A DNA stretch of 6,453 nucleotides, taken from contig PQAQ01000080.1 of NCBI GenBank assembly GCA_003105305.1, positions 1,428 to 7,880 on the forward strand. Direction: 5' to 3'. Positions 1 to 6,361 of the stretch are shown one piece after another. This stretch comes from Candidatus Methylomirabilota bacterium. Lineage in GTDB: Bacteria; Methylomirabilota; Methylomirabilia; Methylomirabilales; Methylomirabilaceae. The notes beneath the pieces were generated by a model, which was not told the DNA's origin, ran no database searches, and was given only the letters and a program-made list of their open reading frames with translations. How positions within the stretch are numbered: position 1 is the first letter of the stretch; each line of letters starts with the position of its first letter. The position numbers were made by a program, and so were the translations under genes.

Positions 1-1896
1 CTGGGCGTGGCGCGCGAGGTGGCGGCCATTACAGCGGAGCCGCTCAGCCTGCCAGGGCTGTCCTACCACGAGGACGGGTTGAATATCCGGGATGACATAG
101 AGATTGAGATCCTGGCGTCGGACCTGTGTCCGCGTTACAGCGCATCGGTCGTTCATGGGGTGACAATCGGGCCGTCTCCCTCATGGCTCCAGAGGCGTCT
201 CGTGGCCGCCGGCGTACGCCCCATCAATAACGTTGTCGATGTCACGAACTACGTGATGCTCGAATACGGGCAGCCGTTACATGCCTTTGACTACGATACG
301 ATTCGTGGCAGGCGTATTGTAGTGCGCCGCGCCGCATCCGGAGAATCGATTCAGATGCTGGACGGTTGCGCGCGGATGCTTTCACCGGAGATGTTGGTAA
401 TCGCCGATGCGGAGCGTCCCGTCGCGCTTGCCGGGATCATGGGCGGCTCGGAGACCGAGGTGACCCTGTCAACGAAGAGCATACTGCTCGAGTCGGCCAA
501 CTTCAGCCCCGGTTCGATCCGGCAGAGTTGTCGCGCGCTGCGACTCAGGACCGAGGCGTCGCTTCGCTTCGATAAGGGGCTGCCGCCGGCCTCTACGATC
601 ACCGCACTGAGACGCGCCACCAGACTGCTTGTGGAGATCTGCGGGGGTAAGGCGTCACGTGGGCTGTGCGATGTATTCCCTGCTCCCCAGGAAGCGATGA
701 CGTTCAGGATTACCCCTGGCGGGCTTCGCCGCGTCCTGGGTATCGATCTCACGGTGGCGCAGGTTCGGGAGGTGTTGGCGGATCGACTCGGGTTTGCCTG
801 CCGGGAAGACGAAGGCGCGCTGTTGGTGAAACCGCCGGCGCACAGGGTCGACATTCAGATTCCCGCTGATCTGGTGGAGGAGGTGGCGCGACTGGTTGGT
901 TATGACCGGATTCCAGCCGCAATGCTAGCCGGCCATCTGCCCGATCATCCGCGTCAGCCGATTCGTGGCCTGATCGAACGGGTGAGCGACCTGCTGGTCG
1001 GCTGCGGTCTGCAAGAGGTGATTACGTATTCGCTGGTCGGCGGACGGCTTTTGAGTAAGACGGGCATCGGGAGCGGCGCCGGAGCATCGAATCGACTTCG
1101 CCTGGCGAACCCGATGAACCCTGACCAGGAGAGCCTTCGCGTGTCGCTGCTGCCAAGCCTCCTGGAATGTCTCAACAATAATCTTCGACAGGACGAGGCC
1201 GGCCCTCGCCTGTTCGAGATCGGACGGGTCTATCTTCCGCGCCGTGGCGACTTGCCTGAGGAACGGCATATACTGGGTATCGGCATGGCTGGGCCACGAT
1301 GGCAGAGGCAGTGGGGTCGGGCGATGATGCAGTTGGATTTTTACGATTTAAAGGGCGTTGTTGAGGTGTTGCTCGATCGCCTGGAGCTCGGTGGGATACG
1401 CTTCGTTCAAATGTCCGACCAGCTTCCGTTTCATCCCGGACGAACGACGGCCGTGTACTCGGGAGAGGCGCGGCTCGGTACGATAGGGGAGCTTCACCCG
1501 ACGATAGCGCGTAACCTTGAGGTTCGGACCCCTGTCTATCTGGCCGAATTCGATCTGGATCTGCTTCTGGGTGTCGTTGGAGGAGAGTTCTTGCGGATCG
1601 ATCCGCTCCCTCGCTTTCCGACGGTGCGACGCGACCTGGCCCTGGTCGTTCCGGAGCGCGTTGCGGTTACTGAATTGTTTGCGGTGATTAGAAACGCCGG
1701 GGGAACGCTGCTCGAGCGGGCTGAGCTGTTCGATCTGTTTCGTGGTGAAGAACTGCCACAAGGACATAAATCGTGCGGTATCGGACTGGTTTTTCGATCT
1801 CTTGATCACACCCTTACTGATGCGGAGGTTATGCAGATTGAGATCAACATTATCGAACAGTTACAACGATTGACCGGGGCGTATTTGCGCGGATAA
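1..1896 (+). CDS. pheT: Phenylalanyl-tRNA synthetase beta subunit (5' end outside window)
   Basis: This is the non-catalytic beta chain of the alpha2-beta2 cytosolic enzyme that charges tRNA-Phe; it binds tRNA and edits mischarged Tyr-tRNA-Phe. The reading frame is open from base 1. The GTG at base 7 is internal, because the residues around it ([10 protein letters not shown]) match the end of the EMAP-like tRNA-binding domain. About 630 of the usual 800 or so residues are present. Counting from that GTG: the B3/B4 editing domain spans about 60-220, with PLHAFD, GIMGG and LLESANF; the B5 domain spans about 232-300, ending in [14 protein letters not shown]; the synthetase-like core spans about 315-525; and the FDX-ACB anticodon-binding domain spans about 533-628 ([14 protein letters not shown], then a [15 protein letters not shown] stretch). 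The editing-site residues I expect by family spacing (H92, E162, T182, A184) are all present, so editing looks intact. pheS would be expected upstream. The C-terminus is complete. Confidence 0.98.
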   Translation: MGVAREVAAITAEPLSLPGLSYHEDGLNIRDDIEIEILASDLCPRYSASVVHGVTIGPSPSWLQRRLVAAGVRPINNVVDVTNYVMLEYGQPLHAFDYDTIRGRRIVVRRAASGESIQMLDGCARMLSPEMLVIADAERPVALAGIMGGSETEVTLSTKSILLESANFSPGSIRQSCRALRLRTEASLRFDKGLPPASTITALRRATRLLVEICGGKASRGLCDVFPAPQEAMTFRITPGGLRRVLGIDLTVAQVREVLADRLGFACREDEGALLVKPPAHRVDIQIPADLVEEVARLVGYDRIPAAMLAGHLPDHPRQPIRGLIERVSDLLVGCGLQEVITYSLVGGRLLSKTGIGSGAGASNRLRLANPMNPDQESLRVSLLPSLLECLNNNLRQDEAGPRLFEIGRVYLPRRGDLPEERHILGIGMAGPRWQRQWGRAMMQLDFYDLKGVVEVLLDRLELGGIRFVQMSDQLPFHPGRTTAVYSGEARLGTIGELHPTIARNLEVRTPVYLAEFDLDLLLGVVGGEFLRIDPLPRFPTVRRDLALVVPERVAVTELFAVIRNAGGTLLERAELFDLFRGEELPQGHKSCGIGLVFRSLDHTLTDAEVMQIEINIIEQLQRLTGAYLRG

Positions 1897-1923
1897 TTTT
1901 CGCCTTTACAAGGGTGCAAGGCT

Positions 1924-2286
1924 TTGGTAGGCTCTCAACCGAACAAGGACGACGATTATGAAAACCTCATGCGAGAATACGCTTGGGACCGGAACCGGAC
2001 GATGCTGACGGAAAAACTGGAGGAGTTGGAAAATCGGGTGAGGTTGGCGGTTGCCCTTATAGCGAAGCTGAAGGAAGAGAAGCTGGGTCTTGAACGCCGG
2101 GTAGAGGAGTTGCAGACTGTGATCAAGAGGCAGGCAGAACAAGTAGGAGCGCTCGAGGCCGCGCAAAAGACGAATCGGGAGCAACTCGACCGGATGGCTG
2201 AGGAACGTGAGGAGGTCCGACTGAAGATAGATCGCTTATTGGAGGAGATCGTACGGATCGAGACCGCTGTCGAGTCCGGCGCGTGA
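1924..2286 (+). CDS. Small coiled-coil protein, ZapB-like
   Basis: This encodes a 120-residue, highly charged and almost wholly helical protein. Residues from about 27 to 115 form a continuous heptad-type coiled coil (for example LEELENRVRLAVALIAKL and LKEEKLGLERRVEELQ). There are no cysteines, signal peptide or membrane segment. The pattern and its place directly before zapA resemble the ZapB-type division proteins, which in Enterobacteria join ZapA-bound Z-rings to each other and to the chromosome terminus. That role is inferred from context and not from any diagnostic motif. The start is uncertain. The TTG used here has a partial ribosome-binding site (AAGGG at 1910-1914, 9 bases upstream). 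In-frame ATG codons at 1969 and 2002 would remove an acidic, poorly conserved-looking N-terminus, and the second gives a protein nearer the usual ZapB length. The gene lies 27 bases after pheT and 7 bases before zapA, so it is probably cotranscribed with both. Confidence 0.72.
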   Translation: MVGSQPNKDDDYENLMREYAWDRNRTMLTEKLEELENRVRLAVALIAKLKEEKLGLERRVEELQTVIKRQAEQVGALEAAQKTNREQLDRMAEEREEVRLKIDRLLEEIVRIETAVESGA

Positions 2287-2293
2287 GGATCGC

Positions 2294-2629
2294 ATGGAAC
2301 AACTGGTCAGTGTCGCCATCCGTGGGGAGCAATACACGATCCGGGCCACCGAAGATCCATCGTACGTCCGAGAGGTTGCGGCATACGTCGACGCGAAGTT
2401 GGATGGGGTCGTAAAAAACGCTCAATCACTTCCACCCGCGAAGGCCGTCGTATTGGCCTCGCTGAATATTGCGGATGAGCTTTTTAAGGTGGAGGCAGAG
2501 CGGAAACGGTCCGAGAAATTGATCGCGACGAAGCTGGGCACACTATCAGAGCTGTTAAGGGCCGCCATTGAAGAGGGGGCAGGCGGTTCCTATGATGTCG
2601 ATCAGGAGTCGGAAGTCAGTGGCGTATAG
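2294..2629 (+). CDS. zapA: Cell division protein ZapA
   Basis: ZapA is a small cytoplasmic protein that binds FtsZ filaments and promotes their bundling at the division site. The 111-residue product has the expected two-part form. An N-terminal beta-rich head (about 1-45) starts VSVAIRGEQYTIRATEDPSY and continues through VREVAAYVDAKLDGV, a typical ZapA signature. A helical dimerisation region (about 50-95) contains AVVLASLNIADELFKVEAE. The acidic tail after residue 95 looks disordered. The ATG is preceded by GAGGA at 2285-2289, overlapping the stop codon of the coiled-coil gene, which suggests translational coupling between the two partners. The 6S RNA gene begins about 50 bases downstream, a zapA-6S order seen in many bacteria. 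Length and architecture are normal for the family. Confidence 0.93.
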   Translation: MEQLVSVAIRGEQYTIRATEDPSYVREVAAYVDAKLDGVVKNAQSLPPAKAVVLASLNIADELFKVEAERKRSEKLIATKLGTLSELLRAAIEEGAGGSYDVDQESEVSGV

Positions 2630-2643
2630 GTGGAATAAGCAGG

Positions 2644-2666
2644 CTGCGGCGCGTTACCGGCCGCAG
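2644..2666 (+). other. GC-rich hairpin between zapA and 6S RNA
   Basis: CTGCGGC (2644-2650) and GCCGCAG (2660-2666) form a perfect 7-bp stem around a 9-base loop. It sits 14 bases after the zapA stop and about 14 bases before the predicted 6S 5' end. No T-run follows, so it is not a standard intrinsic terminator. It could mark the 3' end of the zapA message, or a processing signal if 6S is cut from a longer transcript. I found no good -35/-10 pair for a dedicated 6S promoter here. Confidence 0.45.
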
Positions 2667-2679
2667 TACGAGATGTGCG

Positions 2680-2866
2680 AGACCCCCTGCCGTGTTCGTG
2701 ATGAGGGTACGTATTTTGAACCAACAGTACAAAACGGGGGCCCTCTTTGCAGCGTGGTGTGCATAGCCCCACTGATGTGGGGAGAGCCTGAAGCGCTGCC
2801 TGGGCAGCCACCTGGTTAGCCAGGTTCAAACCTCATCCCTCAAACGGCACAAAGGCGGGGGGTTCT
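2680..2866 (+). ncRNA. ssrS: 6S RNA
   Basis: 6S RNA mimics an open promoter and binds the housekeeping sigma-factor RNA polymerase, damping transcription in poor growth conditions. The sequence shows the required long hairpin with a central bubble. The terminal stem pairs 2681-2691 with 2854-2864 (11 bp, including two G-U pairs). A second helix pairs GATGAGG (2700-2706) with CCTCATC (2831-2837). A third can pair TTTGAACC (2715-2722) with GGTTCAAA (2823-2830). The apical arm has GCAGCG (2749-2754) with CGCTGC (2794-2799), capped by CCCCAC-TGAT-GTGGGG (2767-2782). Words I recall from the 6S family consensus appear in order: CCCTGC-CGTGTTCGT near the 5' end, TGTGCAT and GAGAGCCTGAAGCG in the apical arm, then CACCTGG and CAGGTTCAA. 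Total length is about 187 bases, against 180-200 usual, and the zapA-downstream position is typical. The exact ends are estimated from the outer stem and could move by about 5 bases. No promoter was identified. Confidence 0.9.
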
Positions 2867-3022
2867 TCCGTTTCCCCCTACACGCTCACCCGTTACCAGG
2901 GTCTGCTACCCCTCCTGTATCATTCTCATCGCATTCTGATCGGTATGACCGGTGTCCCACAGTATGATCCCCTCGGTATTGTTTCGACCATGTATTCCAG
3001 GACATTGACAGAGGAAGTTCGG
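2867..3022 (+). other. Leader region between 6S RNA and rny, no gene seen
   Basis: I see no convincing gene in these 156 bases. They are pyrimidine-rich near 6S and must hold the 6S 3' end and probably an rny promoter. Candidate signals are weak. TATGAT at 2963-2968 resembles a -10 box but has no matching -35 at 16-18 bases. A perfect TTGACA at 3005-3010 has no -10 box 17 bases on. GGGGG (2858-2862) could pair with CCCCC (2874-2878) as an alternative to the 6S closing stem, but no T-run follows. A 19-codon frame from ATG 2990 runs on into the start of rny and is treated under findings. Confidence 0.5.
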
Positions 3023-3038
3023 AAGGAGGTGGACCTCC
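3023..3038 (+). promoter_or_regulatory. rny ribosome-binding site inside an inverted repeat
   Basis: AAGGAGGT (3023-3030) is a near-perfect Shine-Dalgarno sequence 9 bases before the TTG start of rny, which decides that start. Its core GGAGG (3025-3029) is followed by TGGA and then CCTCC (3034-3038), so it can fold into a 5-bp all-GC/AU stem with a 4-base loop that hides the ribosome-binding site. The downstream arm copies the anti-Shine-Dalgarno sequence of 16S rRNA. No upstream in-frame start exists in the preceding codons (the codon at 3004 is ATT, the others are not starts). Confidence 0.65.
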
Positions 3039-3039
3039 A

Positions 3040-4605
3040 TTGGCAATAGGAATTGATCAGCTTGCGATCGTTCTGATCGTAGCAGTTGCAGGCGTTGTTA
3101 TCGGGTACTTACTCAGAAAGCAGGTGTTTGAAAGCAAGATAGCCGAGGCGGAGAGCTTGGCGAAGCGCATCGTCACCGAGGCGGAGAAAGAGGCGGAAAC
3201 CAAGGTTCGAGAGGCTGAGCTCGAGGCCAAAGAACACGCGATCCAGGCAAAGGCCGATCTGGAGCGGGAGACCAAGAGCCGCCGTCATGAGATCGAGACC
3301 GCGCAGCGTCAATTAAGTCAAAATGAAGAGACACTCGAACGAAGGTCGGAGCAGTTGGAACGACGGGACCGTGAGTTAAGTGAACGAGCCAGAGATCTCG
3401 GCAATCGGGAGCAGGCCGCTGTCGATAAAGAGACCCAGTGTGCCCAACTGATAGAGGATGCCCAGCGGCAACTGGAGCGCATCTCCGGTCTCACGGCCGA
3501 AGAGGCCAGGAAGATCCTGCTGCAGAATCTGGAGCAGGAGGCCAGGGTCGAGTCGATCGCCTTATTTAAGCGACTTGAGGACGAGGCGAGGACGACGGCA
3601 GACGCGAAGGCGAAAGAGATTCTGACCATTGCCGTTGATAAGTGTGCGTCGGAGTTCATCATGGAATCAACGGTCTCGGTGGTGGACTTGCCGAATGAGG
3701 AGATGAAAGGGCGAATCATCGGCCGGGAAGGGCGAAATATCCGAGCCTTCGAGCGGGCGACGGGAATCGATGTTATCGTGGACGATACCCCGGAAGCGGT
3801 GATCCTGTCGGGGTTCGATCCGATTCGGCGGGCCATCGCCAAGGAGTCGCTGCAACGCCTCATCACTGACGGGCGGATCCATCCGGCGCGCATTGAAGAG
3901 ATAGTGGAGAAGGTGAAGGGCGAGATCGATGACGATATTAAGAAGACCGGTGAACGAGCAGCCTTCGAAGTAGGAATCAGCGGTCTCCATCCAGAGCTCG
4001 TGCGCCTGGTCGGACGACTCAAATACCGAACCAGCTATTCACAGAATCAGCTTCAGCACACCATAGAAGTAGCGCAACTTGCCGGTGTGGTGGCGGCCGA
4101 GTTGGGACTCGATGTCAAGGTCGCCAAGCGGGCAGGTTTGCTTCACGATATCGGAAAATCGGCTGATGTCAACATGGAGGGAACCCACGTCTCCATCTCG
4201 GCTGAACTTGCCAAGAAGTATGGCGAGCACCCGAGGGTGGTGAACGCAATTGCCGCCCACCACGAGGACGTCGAGGCTACCTGTCTGGAGGCCGTGATCC
4301 TCCAGATCGCCGATACGCTCTCGGCAGCCAGACCTGGGGCTAGACGCGAACTGCTGGAAACCTACGTGAAACGGCTTGAGGGATTGGAGCGAATCGCGAA
4401 CTCCTTTGCGGGCGTGAGCAAGACCTACGCCGTTCAAGCCGGCCGCGAGGTGCGCATCATCGTTGAAGGCGCCGAGGTCTCGGATGTGCAGGCGTATCAA
4501 CTCGCGCGGGACATCGCAAAACGGATCGAAGAGGAACTGCAGTACCCCGGCCATATCAAGGTGACCGTGATCCGTGAGACCAGGGCGGTAGAGTACGCGA
4601 AATAA
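3040..4605 (+). CDS. rny: Ribonuclease Y (membrane-anchored endoribonuclease)
   Basis: RNase Y is a membrane-tethered endoribonuclease that starts mRNA decay and processes RNAs in bacteria that have it. The 521-residue protein has the full family layout. An N-terminal membrane helix lies at about 8-25 ([18 protein letters not shown]). A long charged coiled coil spans about 30-195. A KH RNA-binding domain spans about 207-275, with the [15 protein letters not shown] motif at 224-238. An HD metal-dependent hydrolase domain follows, with H340, H369-D370 in [12 protein letters not shown]407-H408 in AAHHED and D425 in [15 protein letters not shown]. All expected catalytic residues are present and the length matches the usual 510-525. 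Translation starts at TTG, supported by the strong ribosome-binding site; starting later would cut into the membrane helix. Upstream is 6S RNA and downstream is the phosphoesterase gene, the counterpart of the ymdA-ymdB pair in Bacillus. Confidence 0.98.
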   Translation: MAIGIDQLAIVLIVAVAGVVIGYLLRKQVFESKIAEAESLAKRIVTEAEKEAETKVREAELEAKEHAIQAKADLERETKSRRHEIETAQRQLSQNEETLERRSEQLERRDRELSERARDLGNREQAAVDKETQCAQLIEDAQRQLERISGLTAEEARKILLQNLEQEARVESIALFKRLEDEARTTADAKAKEILTIAVDKCASEFIMESTVSVVDLPNEEMKGRIIGREGRNIRAFERATGIDVIVDDTPEAVILSGFDPIRRAIAKESLQRLITDGRIHPARIEEIVEKVKGEIDDDIKKTGERAAFEVGISGLHPELVRLVGRLKYRTSYSQNQLQHTIEVAQLAGVVAAELGLDVKVAKRAGLLHDIGKSADVNMEGTHVSISAELAKKYGEHPRVVNAIAAHHEDVEATCLEAVILQIADTLSAARPGARRELLETYVKRLEGLERIANSFAGVSKTYAVQAGREVRIIVEGAEVSDVQAYQLARDIAKRIEEELQYPGHIKVTVIRETRAVEYAK

Positions 4606-4615
4606 AACTGCACAA

Positions 4616-4685
4616 GGTTCAACGTTACGCCATGGGCGTAATCCCAAACCTCGAACTGTGAACCTTGAACTTTGCACGTTGAACC
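4616..4685 (+). repeat. Inverted repeat with 7-base repeat units between rny and the phosphoesterase gene
   Basis: Nearly the whole rny-phosphoesterase spacer is repetitive. GGTTCAACGT (4616-4625) and ACGTTGAACC (4676-4685) are a perfect 10-bp inverted pair. Inside them TTACGCC (4625-4631) and GGCGTAA (4635-4641) form a second perfect stem with a 3-base loop. From 4651 to 4685 the sequence reads as five 7-base units: TCGAACT, GTGAACC, TTGAACT, TTGCACG, TTGAACC (consensus TTGAAC followed by C or T). The outer left arm is the same unit in reverse orientation. There is no T-run, so it is not a classic terminator. It may be a dispersed repeat element, a processing site or a mRNA-stabilising structure; the sequence alone does not decide. 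Confidence 0.7.
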
Positions 4686-4688
4686 GAC

Positions 4689-5465
4689 ATGCGAATCTTA
4701 TTCATCGGTGATGTGATCGGCAAGCCGGGACGCGAGATCGTGGCGTCGATGTTGCCGCGTCTGATCGATGAGCAGACGGTCGACCTCGTCATCGCCAACG
4801 GCGAAAACTTGGCCGGCGGCTTTGGCGTGACGAGAGCGGTGGCTGAAGAGATGTTTGCGCTCGGTATCGACCTCATGACCTCCGGGAATCACGTCTGGGA
4901 CAAGAAAGAGGTCGAGGAGTATATCGCGAAAGAGGAGCGGCTCCTGCGGCCGGCTAACTACCCGGAGCCGGCGCCTGGCCGGGGCAGTCTCGTCCTGGAC
5001 CGGGGCGGCTGTATCGTGGGGGTGCTTAATCTGCAGGGACGGGCGTTCATGCCCACGCTCGATTGTCCGTTCCGCGCGGGTGACCGCGAGATCGCCAGGT
5101 TGCGTCGAGAAACGGCGTTGATCTTTGTCGATTTTCATGGCGAGGCGACGGCGGAGAAACAGGCGTTTGCCTGGTATGTCGACGGGCGGGTATCGGCGGT
5201 CATCGGCTCTCACACCCATGTTCAGACTGCGGATGAGCGAATTCTGCCTGGAGGGACGGCATTCCTCACCGATGTGGGGATGACGGGTGGGTTTGATTCG
5301 GTGATCGGGATGAACGTTGAGGCGCCCATCGCCAGGTTCCTGTCCGGTCTTCCGAAACAGTTCCGACCCGCTACGGGCGCGCCTCGACTGTGCGGGGTCG
5401 TGATGGAGATTGATGAGCGGGACGGCCGCTCAATCGCCATCCGTCGCATCCAGCGAGAGCCCTGA
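4689..5465 (+). CDS. YmdB/TIGR00282-family metallophosphoesterase
   Basis: This is a soluble binuclear-metal phosphoesterase of the family that includes Bacillus YmdB, a cyclic-nucleotide phosphodiesterase affecting biofilm and motility decisions. It is unrelated to the E. coli macrodomain protein also called YmdB. The 258-residue product has all the metal and catalytic residues at the positions I recall for the Bacillus protein: D8 (IGDVIGKPGR), E39-N40 (ANGEN), N67-H68 (TSGNHVW), H150 (VDFHGEATAEK), and H175 and H177 (GSHTHVQTAD). The C-terminal DVGMTGGFDSVIGM motif is also typical. Length is normal. ATG 4689 is favoured because a stop codon lies in frame just upstream (4680) and D8 falls at its usual position. 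There is no clear Shine-Dalgarno sequence; the repeat spacer ends 3 bases before the start. Adjacency to rny repeats the Bacillus ymdA-ymdB arrangement and suggests a shared role in RNA or nucleotide metabolism. The substrate here is not known. Confidence 0.94.
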   Translation: MRILFIGDVIGKPGREIVASMLPRLIDEQTVDLVIANGENLAGGFGVTRAVAEEMFALGIDLMTSGNHVWDKKEVEEYIAKEERLLRPANYPEPAPGRGSLVLDRGGCIVGVLNLQGRAFMPTLDCPFRAGDREIARLRRETALIFVDFHGEATAEKQAFAWYVDGRVSAVIGSHTHVQTADERILPGGTAFLTDVGMTGGFDSVIGMNVEAPIARFLSGLPKQFRPATGAPRLCGVVMEIDERDGRSIAIRRIQREP

Positions 5466-5476
5466 GAGGCCGCTGT

Positions 5477-6349
5477 ATGTCGGCGCGAATTATCGACGGT
5501 AAGGCCATTGCGGCAGAGATTCGTCGCGAAATCCGGCGCGATGTCGCGGCGATGGCGGCGCAGATCGGCACGGTCCCGTGCTTGGCGGCGATCCTCGTCG
5601 GGAATGATCCGGCCTCGGCAACCTACGTTCAGAATAAAGCCAGGGCGTGTAAGGAAGTGGGGATCACCTCGGTGCGGATCGACCTGCCGGCAGACCTGCC
5701 GGAAGCGTCGCTGCTCCAGGAGATCGGGCGGCTGAACAACGATCCCAGCATTCACGCCATTCTCGTCCAACTCCCGCTTCCCCCCCATATCAACGAGAGG
5801 CGGGTGCTGGAAGCGATTCTCCCGGAAAAGGATGTGGATGGATTTCACCCTGCCAACCTTGGCGGATTGCTTGTCGGCACGCCCCTGTTTGTGGCATCGA
5901 CGCCGCTTGGCATTCTTGAACTGCTGAATCGGTCGAAAGTGGGCATCGAAGGGAAGCATGCCGTGGTCGTTGGTTGGAGCGTGGTGGTCGGCAAACCAAC
6001 GGCGTTTTTGCTGCTGCAGCACCACGCGACGGTGACGATCTGCCATATCAAAACTCAAGATCTGGCCCTCCATACCCGACAGGCGGATATCCTGGTTGTT
6101 GCCGCAGGAAAGCCTGGCCTGGTGACCGGTTCGATGGTCAAGCCTGGGGCTGTGGTCATCGACGTTGGTGTCAATCGTCTGACAGACGGCAAGGTAGTGG
6201 GTGATGTAGACTTTTCGGGGGCGGCGGAACAGGCCTCATTGATTACGCCTGTACCGGGTGGTGTGGGCCCGATGACGGTTGCCATGCTCTTACGAAACAC
6301 GGTAGATGCCTGTCGCCGCTTGTGCGACGCCGGTATGTCGAACAAGTAG
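5477..6349 (+). CDS. folD: Methylenetetrahydrofolate dehydrogenase / methenyltetrahydrofolate cyclohydrolase
   Basis: FolD is a bifunctional cytoplasmic enzyme that interconverts methylene-, methenyl- and 10-formyl-tetrahydrofolate, feeding purine, formyl-Met and one-carbon metabolism. The 290-residue protein has the usual length. The catalytic domain has Y50 and K54 (ATYVQNKARAC), Q98 (ILVQLPLP) and the PEKDVDGFHPANLGG segment with D121. The Rossmann domain has VGWSVVVGKP (165-174) and ends with ITPVPGGVGPMTVAMLL. Some normally strong positions differ: GRS reads GWS (W167), the expected CHSKT reads CHIKT (I191), and PCTPLGI reads ASTPLGI. The first two lie where the NADP 2'-phosphate is bound in characterised relatives. 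The catalytic triad is intact, so the protein is probably active. GAGAGG at 5464-5469 is a ribosome-binding site 7 bases before ATG 5477, and the gene begins 11 bases after the preceding stop, so it is probably in the same operon. Confidence 0.97.
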   Translation: MSARIIDGKAIAAEIRREIRRDVAAMAAQIGTVPCLAAILVGNDPASATYVQNKARACKEVGITSVRIDLPADLPEASLLQEIGRLNNDPSIHAILVQLPLPPHINERRVLEAILPEKDVDGFHPANLGGLLVGTPLFVASTPLGILELLNRSKVGIEGKHAVVVGWSVVVGKPTAFLLLQHHATVTICHIKTQDLALHTRQADILVVAAGKPGLVTGSMVKPGAVVIDVGVNRLTDGKVVGDVDFSGAAEQASLITPVPGGVGPMTVAMLLRNTVDACRRLCDAGMSNK

Positions 6350-6361
6350 GAGTGGATCGGT

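Noticed and set aside
1902..1922. GCCTT / AAGGC inverted repeat after pheT as a terminator
   Set aside because: The stem is only 5 bp with an 11-base loop and only a three-base T-run after it; the next gene begins at once, so it is more likely chance.
2568..2819. Forward frame of 83 codons overlapping the end of zapA and most of the 6S region
   Set aside because: The same bases carry extensive compensatory pairing and 6S consensus words; the frame has no ribosome-binding site and starts inside zapA.
2715..2830. GGTTCAA/TTGAACC words in 6S as copies of the heptad repeat found at 4616-4685
   Set aside because: These words are part of the 6S family's own conserved bubble sequence and do not repeat at 7-base intervals there, so similarity to the later spacer is probably coincidental.
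3005..3010. Perfect TTGACA -35 box before rny
   Set aside because: At the required spacing the sequence is the GGAGGTGGACC ribosome-binding region, with nothing like a -10 box.
3318..4022. Reverse-strand frame of 234 codons inside rny
   Set aside because: The translation is a Ser/Arg-rich run typical of the complement of a charged coiled-coil gene, and the + strand holds a complete RNase Y.
5222..6073. Long reverse-strand frame of 283 codons across the phosphoesterase and folD
   Set aside because: It lies opposite two well-conserved genes with intact catalytic motifs, and its translation is rich in Arg, His and Gln with no recognisable fold. It is a composition shadow of GC-rich coding DNA.
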